A DNA stretch of 5,987 bases. It comes from Acidobacteriota bacterium (GTDB lineage: Bacteria; Acidobacteriota; Thermoanaerobaculia; Thermoanaerobaculales; Thermoanaerobaculaceae). Every line of letters starts with the position of its first letter. Position 1 is the first letter of the stretch. The stretch lies in NCBI GenBank assembly GCA_021782525.1, contig JAJXUY010000113.1, forward strand, positions 1 to 5,987, written 5' to 3'. Of this stretch, positions 1 through 3,744 are shown in pieces. The notes under the pieces were generated by a model. The model saw nothing but the letters and a program-made list of their open reading frames with translations. It had not been told where the DNA came from and did no database searches. The position numbers were made by a program, and so were the translations under genes.

Positions 1-3000
1 CGCGGCCGCGTCCTGGAGCGCCTCGACGCGGCGCCGCAGCTCGACGGCGCGCTCGTCCCCGGCCTCGAGCAGGCGGCGCACCGAGCCGCGCAACCCGAGG
101 TGCTTGCCGAGCAGCATCTGCGGGTTGACGTGCGCGAACACCTCGTCGAGCGGCAGCGCGCGCAGCACGTGGCGAGTGAGGTCCGGCGGCCGGGGAGGAG
201 CGTGGTCCGTGGAGGAAGCAGGTAAAGAGGAAGAAGGTAAAAGGGAAGAGGGGAGAGGGGAAAGGGAAGACAACGACGGCGGCGCCGCAACGTCCGCTGT
301 CGTTCCTTTGCCCTCTTCCTTTCCCCCTTTTCCCTGCTCCCACACCCTGTCCCCTGACCCCGGAGATGAAGAGGGTGAAAGGGAAGAGGGGAGAGGGGAA
401 AGGGAAGACAACGGCGACTGTGAATCGCAAGGTGTCGTTCCTTTTCCCTCTTCCCTTTTCCCTCTTCCCGTACTCGGGCCCCTGTCCCCTGACCCAGGAG
501 ATGAAAAAGGTAAAAGGGAAGAGGGGAGAGGGGAGAGGGAAGACAACGGCGACTGTGCATCGCAAGGTGTCGTTCCTTTTCCCTCTTCCCTTTTCCCTTT
601 TCCCGTACTCGGGCCCCTGTCCCCTGACCCCGGAGATGAAGCAGGTAAAAGGGTAGAGGGCAAAAGGGAAAGGGAAGTCACCGAGCCGTCTGGTCTGGTG
701 TCCTGTGTCTGTTGTCTCGTCTTCCCTCTTCCCTCTTCCCTTTTCCCTCTTCCCGTACTCGGGCCCCTGTCCCCTGACCCCTGCAGCTCATTGGCGATCG
801 CCAACCCGGCCATGGCATCGCCGGCGTAGCGCACGGCGGCGCCGTACGCGGGGGCGATGCGGTCGCGGGTGAACGAGGCGGAGAGCGCGGCGCCGCCGAC
901 GAGCAGCGGGACCCCGATCCCGGCCACGCGCAGGTCCTCGGCGGTGGCGGCCATCTGGTGCGCCGAGCGCACGAGCAGGCCGGAGAGGCCGATGAGGTCG
1001 GTCGGGCGCTCGCTCCACGCCGCGATCAGCTTGTCCGACGGGCACTGCACGCCGAGGTCGGTGACCGCGTAGCCGTTGCTCGCGAAGATGATCCCGACGA
1101 GGTTCTTGCCGATGTCGTGCACGTCGCCGCGCACGGTGGCGAGGAGGATCGAGCCGCGCGCGGCGCGCTCGGGGCCGCTCATGTGCGGCTCGAGGTGATC
1201 GACGGCGGCCTGCATCACCTCGGCGGAGACCAGCACCTCGGCGACGATGAGCTGCCCCGAGCCGAACAGGCGGCCGACCTCGTCCATCCCGGCCATGAGC
1301 GGGCCGTTGACGATCGCGAGCGGGTCCATGCGCGCGAGCAGCTCGTCGAGCGCGGCGACCAGGCCGGTGCGCGTGCCCTCGACGACCATGCGGGCGACGC
1401 GCTGCTCGGCGGGCAGCGTCTCGTCGATCGCGGCCGCGCGCGGCCGCGCCTCGCGGTAGCGCGCCACGAAGGCGTCGACCTCGGGCTTGCCGCCGCCGAA
1501 CAGGACGCCCTCGGCGAGGACGATCTCCTCCGGTGTCAGCGAAGGGAAGCGGACGAGCTGCTCGGCGTTGACGATCGCGGCGTCGAGGCCGGCCTGGACG
1601 CAGTGGTGGAGGAACACCGCGTTGAGCACCTCGCGGCCCGCCCGCGGCACGCCGAACGAGACGTTGGAGACGCCGAGGAGGGTGACCGCGTCGGGGTAGC
1701 GCTCCTTGATCAGGCGCACGCCGCGCACGGTCTCGGCGGCCGAGCCGGCGAACTTGGGGTCGCCGGTGGCGGCGGGGAAGACGAGCGCGTCGAGCAGCAC
1801 CTCGCGGCGGCGCAGGCCGGCGGCCTCGAGGCGCTCGAGCAGGCGCCCCGCGACCTCAGCCTTGCGCTCCGCCGTGCGCGCCATCCCCTCGCTCGGGTGC
1901 TCGTCGATGCAGCCGGCGACGACGGCGGCGCCGAAGCGGCGCGCGAGCGCGGCGACGCGCTCGAGGCGGGCGCCGCCGTCCTCGAGGTTGACCGAGTTGA
2001 GCACCGGCCGCCCCGGGATCAGCTCGAGGGCGGCGGCCATCACGTCGGGGTCGGTGGTGTCCACCATCAGCGGCACGCGGACGGCGCGGCGCAAGGCGGT
2101 GATCACGGCGCGCATGGCGCCGGCCTCGTCGCCCTCGGCGTCTGCGAGGCAGACGTCGAGGACGCCGGCGCGGCCGCGCACCTGCCGCCGCCCGACCTCG
2201 GCCGCCTCGGCCCAGCGCCGTTGCCGCACGAGGTCCTTGAACGCCCGCGAGCCGAGCACGTTGGTGCGCTCGCCGACGAGCAGCGGCGGCGGCTGCTGCA
2301 CGAGCTCGACGACCTCGCCGCCCGCCAGCCGCGCCGGGTCGTACGGCGGGGGCACGCGCGGCGCCGCGGCGTCGGCGACCTCGCGGAGGCGGCGGATGTG
2401 CTCGAACCCGGTGCCGCAACAGCCGCCGATCACGTTGACCCACCCCGCGGCGGCGAAGCGCGCGAGCACGCGGGCCATCTCCTCGGGGCTCTCGTGGTAG
2501 CAGCCGCGGTCGTCGGGGAGGCCGGCGTTCGGCACGACGGAGACGAAGCTGGGGGTGAGGGCGGCGAGGGCGCGCACGTGCTCGGTCATCGGCCCCGGGC
2601 CGGTGGAGCAGTTGATCCCGACCCACAGCGGCCGCCACGGCTCGACCATGACCGCGATCGCCTCGACCGTCTGACCGCCGAGCGTGGTGCCGGTCGGCTC
2701 GATCGTCGCCGAGACCGCGACCGGCACGCCCGGCGCCGCGTCGGCGCAGGCGATCAGGGCGGCCTTGAGGTTGAGGGCGTCCTGGCACGTCTCTATCAGG
2801 AGCACGTCGGCGCCGCCCTCGGCGAGGCCGGCGGCCTGGGCGGCGTAGGCGGCGACCATCTCGGCGAAGGTGGCGCCGCCGGTGAGCGTCAACGCCTTGG
2901 TCGTCGGCCCGATCGAGCCGGCGACGAAGCGCGGGCGAGACGGGTCGGCCGCTTCGGCCTCGGCGCACGCCTGCCGCGCCAGCTCGGCGGCGCGCCGGTT

Positions 3001-3294
3001 GATCTCGCGGCAGCGGTCGGCGAGACCGTACTCGGCGAGCACGATCGGCGTGGCGCCGAACGTGTCGGTCTCGACGATGTCGGCCCCGGCCGCGAGGTAG
3101 CCGCGGTGCAGGTCGAGCACGACGTCGGGGCGGTGGAGGACGAGCGCCTCGTTGCAGCCGAGCAGGCGCTCGCCGCCGTAATCGGCCGCGCCGAGGTCGC
3201 GCGCCGCCAGCGCCGTGCCGGTGGCGCCGTCGAGCACCAGGATGCGGCGGCAAGGAAGGTCTGCGAGGGAGGCCCGTGGGCGGGGCAGTGTCAC
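1..3294 (-). CDS. metH: Cobalamin-dependent methionine synthase with an in-frame repeat insertion (3' end outside window)
   Basis: This cytoplasmic enzyme transfers the methyl group of 5-methyltetrahydrofolate to homocysteine through methylcobalamin, giving methionine and tetrahydrofolate. The 1,098 visible residues are read from GTG at 3294 with no internal stop. The homocysteine domain has LDGATGT (21-27) and the zinc-ligand cysteines C229 (GINCSTGP) and C292-C293 (GGCCGT). The pterin domain starts near VGERTN (340-345) and has NSVNLEDG (433-440). The helical cap spans about 625-700. The B12 domain has DVHDIGKN (724-731), where H726 is the expected cobalt ligand, then GLSGLL (769-774) and VGGAAL (799-804), ending near Q838. 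Residues 839 to about 1028 are the repeat-encoded insert. The reactivation domain begins at about 1037 (PDLTRHVLRALPLDEVF) and runs out of the window. The GTG start lies 18 residues before ILVLDG, as in the family, but lacks a clear Shine-Dalgarno sequence. All visible catalytic residues are intact, so I infer a functional gene rather than a pseudogene. Confidence 0.95.
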   Translation of the reverse strand, partial: MTLPRPRASLADLPCRRILVLDGATGTALAARDLGAADYGGERLLGCNEALVLHRPDVVLDLHRGYLAAGADIVETDTFGATPIVLAEYGLADRCREINRRAAELARQACAEAEAADPSRPRFVAGSIGPTTKALTLTGGATFAEMVAAYAAQAAGLAEGGADVLLIETCQDALNLKAALIACADAAPGVPVAVSATIEPTGTTLGGQTVEAIAVMVEPWRPLWVGINCSTGPGPMTEHVRALAALTPSFVSVVPNAGLPDDRGCYHESPEEMARVLARFAAAGWVNVIGGCCGTGFEHIRRLREVADAAAPRVPPPYDPARLAGGEVVELVQQPPPLLVGERTNVLGSRAFKDLVRQRRWAEAAEVGRRQVRGRAGVLDVCLADAEGDEAGAMRAVITALRRAVRVPLMVDTTDPDVMAAALELIPGRPVLNSVNLEDGGARLERVAALARRFGAAVVAGCIDEHPSEGMARTAERKAEVAGRLLERLEAAGLRRREVLLDALVFPAATGDPKFAGSAAETVRGVRLIKERYPDAVTLLGVSNVSFGVPRAGREVLNAVFLHHCVQAGLDAAIVNAEQLVRFPSLTPEEIVLAEGVLFGGGKPEVDAFVARYREARPRAAAIDETLPAEQRVARMVVEGTRTGLVAALDELLARMDPLAIVNGPLMAGMDEVGRLFGSGQLIVAEVLVSAEVMQAAVDHLEPHMSGPERAARGSILLATVRGDVHDIGKNLVGIIFASNGYAVTDLGVQCPSDKLIAAWSERPTDLIGLSGLLVRSAHQMAATAEDLRVAGIGVPLLVGGAALSASFTRDRIAPAYGAAVRYAGDAMAGLAIANELQGSGDRGPSTGRGKREEGRGKTRQQTQDTRPDGSVTSLSLLPSTLLPASSPGSGDRGPSTGKGKREEGKGTTPCDAQSPLSSLSPLPSSLLPFSSPGSGDRGPSTGRGKREEGKGTTPCDSQSPLSSLSPLPSSLSPSSSPGSGDRVWEQGKGGKEEGKGTTADVAAPPSLSSLSPLPSSLLPSSSLPASSTDHAPPRPPDLTRHVLRALPLDEVFAHVNPQMLLGKHLGLRGSVRRLLEAGDERAVELRRRVEALQDAAA
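211..361 (-). repeat. Array unit 1 (most diverged)
   Basis: The purine arm is extended by an extra AAGAGGAAGAAGG-like block (about 224-237). The core (267-300) is GC-rich and differs from units 2 and 3. The pyrimidine arm (about 301-341) has irregular C-runs, and the tail lacks the GTACTCGGGC segment but keeps CCTGTCCCCTGACCCC. A GCAGG near the outer end of the left arm is matched by CCTGC/CCCTGC in the right arm, so pairing is retained despite the divergence. Confidence 0.8.
362..496 (-). repeat. Array unit 2 (135 bp)
   Basis: The left arm 368-390 pairs with 446-467 in a stem of about 22 bp, with one bulged T (376) and one G-T wobble (377). The core carries GACAACGGCGACTGTG and GGTGTCGTTCC. 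By eye this unit differs from unit 3 at about seven of 135 positions, so the two are recent duplicates or are kept alike by gene conversion. Confidence 0.88.
497..631 (-). repeat. Array unit 3 (135 bp)
   Basis: This unit is nearly identical to unit 2. The left arm 503-525 pairs with 581-602. The substitution G to A at 506 (unit 2 position 371) is matched by C to T at 599 (unit 2 position 464), which keeps the base pair. A second left-arm change (A508) is not compensated. Confidence 0.88.
632..780 (-). repeat. Array unit 4 (about 150 bp)
   Basis: The pyrimidine arm (724-754) has five CCC runs at 7-nt spacing, where units 2 and 3 have four, so it is 7 nt longer. The core (675-723) is unrelated to that of units 2 and 3 and about 8 nt longer. 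The net +15 keeps the metH frame. The only minus-strand stop triplet of the whole array lies here (TCA at 678-680 on the plus strand) and is out of the metH frame. Confidence 0.82.
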
Positions 3295-3300
3295 GCTGCA

Positions 3301-3306
3301 AGTGTA
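3301..3306 (-). promoter_or_regulatory. Possible -10 element for a leaderless metH transcript
   Basis: The minus strand reads TACACT (4 of 6 matches to TATAAT), followed by six bases and then the GTG start, so transcription could begin at or next to the start codon. No ribosome binding site precedes the GTG, which fits a leaderless message. No convincing -35 hexamer is present at the expected distance, so the call is weak. Confidence 0.25.
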
Positions 3307-3326
3307 ATCTGCTTGCCCTCGAGACC

Positions 3327-3359
3327 GTCCGAAGGCTCGCACGTCCGAAGGTTCGAAGG
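3327..3359. repeat. Short direct repeats of GTCCGAAGG/CGAAGG
   Basis: GTCCGAAGGCTCG at 3327 and GTCCGAAGGTTCG at 3343 form a 16-bp-period direct repeat, with a further CGAAGG at 3354. The same words appear inverted at 3473-3492. They overlap the left end of the palindrome-like element and may be nested copies of its end. Confidence 0.6.
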
Positions 3360-3487
3360 TCCAAGAGCATGTGCGGGCGAGGGCGGGCCCCAAGGGCAAA
3401 GGGAGACGTCGAAGGGAAGACGAGGCACGACTGTGGGTCGTCGTCGCTCCTCCGGTCTTTCCCCCTGGTTCCTCGAACCTTCGAACG
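3342..3487. repeat. Solitary MITE/palindrome-like element upstream of metH
   Basis: The ends 3342-3356 (CGTCCGAAGGTTCGA) and 3473-3487 (TCGAACCTTCGAACG) are inverted complements over 15 positions with one mismatch. The inside has a purine-rich left part (about 3391-3427) and a pyrimidine-rich right part (about 3446-3470). Its core (GGGAAGAC, CGACTGTG, GTCGCTCC at 3414-3450) resembles the core of array units 2 and 3 (GGGAAGAC, CGACTGTG, GTCGTTCC) in the same order. It encodes no protein. I infer a non-autonomous or palindromic repeat related to the metH array; the shared core is short, so this is not certain. Confidence 0.55.
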
Positions 3488-3511
3488 TTCGATTGCGTGC
3501 GGGCGCTGGGG

Positions 3512-3531
3512 CCGGCGGTGATGCCCGCCGG
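3512..3531. other. Small GC-rich hairpin
   Basis: CCGGCGG (3512-3518) and CCGCCGG (3525-3531) can pair around the six-base loop TGATGC. No T-run follows on either strand, so this is not a convincing terminator. It lies between the palindrome-like element and the plus-strand promoter and has no assigned role. Confidence 0.4.
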
Positions 3532-3611
3532 TGCGTGCAGGTCGACCCCGACGGGCAGAGGAGGCCATTTGTCTCGTGGAATCAACGCATTGCGTTCCTG
3601 GGCCAACAGAC

Positions 3612-3640
3612 TTGACAAACGCGACGTTCGAGATAAGAAT
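3612..3640 (+). promoter_or_regulatory. Sigma70-type promoter for the secreted PKD protein
   Basis: A perfect -35 hexamer TTGACA (3612-3617) is followed, 17 bases later, by AAGAAT (3635-3640), which matches TATAAT at four positions. The site lies in the only clearly AT-rich stretch of the intergenic region and points to the gene starting at 3745, giving an inferred leader of roughly 95-100 nt. Confidence 0.55.
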
Positions 3641-3733
3641 GCAACTAAATATCATCCTCAACGTTTTCCAGGTACGGTCCGACGGTTTGGCGTGGTTTGT
3701 TGGGGGAAGGGCCCATCCGGGTCATCCGGGAGC

Positions 3734-3738
3734 GGAGG
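3734..3738 (+). promoter_or_regulatory. Ribosome binding site fixing the GTG start
   Basis: GGAGG lies six bases before the GTG at 3745. This fixes the start: an ATG at 3743 overlaps it but is out of frame, and the next in-frame ATG (3805) falls inside the hydrophobic core of the signal peptide. The in-frame stop TGA at 3739-3741 immediately precedes the start. Confidence 0.8.
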
Positions 3739-3744
3739 TGAAAT

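Larger units (their letters stand above)
211..780 (-). repeat. Tandem array of four purine/pyrimidine hairpin units inside metH
   Basis: Four head-to-tail units start near 211, 362, 497 and 632. The tail anchor CCTGTCCCCTGACCC occurs at 346, 481, 616 and 766, giving spacings of 135, 135 and 150 bp. On the plus strand each unit reads: GGAG, a purine arm rich in GGGAAGAGGGG, a core of about 40-50 bp, a pyrimidine arm of CCCTCTT/CCCTTTT heptamers, then GTACTCGGGCCCCTGTCCCC. The two arms are inverted complements, so every unit can fold into a long hairpin. In the metH frame a full unit gives 45 residues: a basic Gly/Arg/Lys/Glu half (GSGDRGPSTGRGKREEGKGT) followed by a Ser/Pro/Leu half. There is no transposase, and I do not recognise the family. 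The exact borders with ancestral metH cannot be fixed without a homologue alignment. Confidence 0.93.
3295..3744. other. Divergent intergenic region between metH and the secreted-protein gene
   Basis: This 450-bp stretch has no credible gene. From the metH side it contains clustered CCGAAGG/TTCGAA words (3327-3360), a hairpin-like element with inverted ends (3342-3487), a GC-rich hairpin (3512-3531), a local AT-rich stretch with a sigma70-like promoter (3612-3640) and a ribosome binding site (3734-3738). The metH frame stays open upstream to a stop at 3652-3654, but there is no in-frame ATG and homology to MetH begins only after the GTG at 3294. I recognise no cobalamin or SAM riboswitch motif on the minus strand. 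Confidence 0.8.

Noticed and set aside
211..780. CRISPR array
   Set aside because: Units are 135-150 bp with no short repeat/unique spacer pattern, the repeated part is most of the unit, and there are no cas genes.
104..829. Plus-strand open frame of 241 codons through the repeat array
   Set aside because: Its start lies antisense to the metH reactivation domain and its product is only the repeat read on the other strand. Openness follows from the purine/pyrimidine composition.
1..3294. metH as a pseudogene disrupted by the repeats
   Set aside because: The frame is continuous through the array and the zinc, pterin and cobalamin motifs are intact; spacings are multiples of three.
3512..3531. 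Rho-independent terminator
   Set aside because: The 7-bp stem is GC-rich but has no T-run on either side, and it lies between two divergent gene starts where no transcript needs to end.
958..3615. Long plus-strand open frame of 885 codons opposite metH
   Set aside because: It is antisense to a well-conserved metH and reads as Arg/Ala/Asp/Gly-rich low-complexity protein, typical of an antisense frame in high-G+C coding DNA. It has no recognisable domain.
3295..3660. Cobalamin or SAM riboswitch in the metH leader
   Set aside because: I looked for the B12-box and SAM-type conserved segments on the minus strand and saw none; the region is taken up by the palindrome-like element.
1856..3661. Minus-strand open frame of 601 codons overlapping metH in another register
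   Set aside because: The product is Arg/Pro-rich without domains, while the alternative register gives clear MetH with all catalytic motifs.
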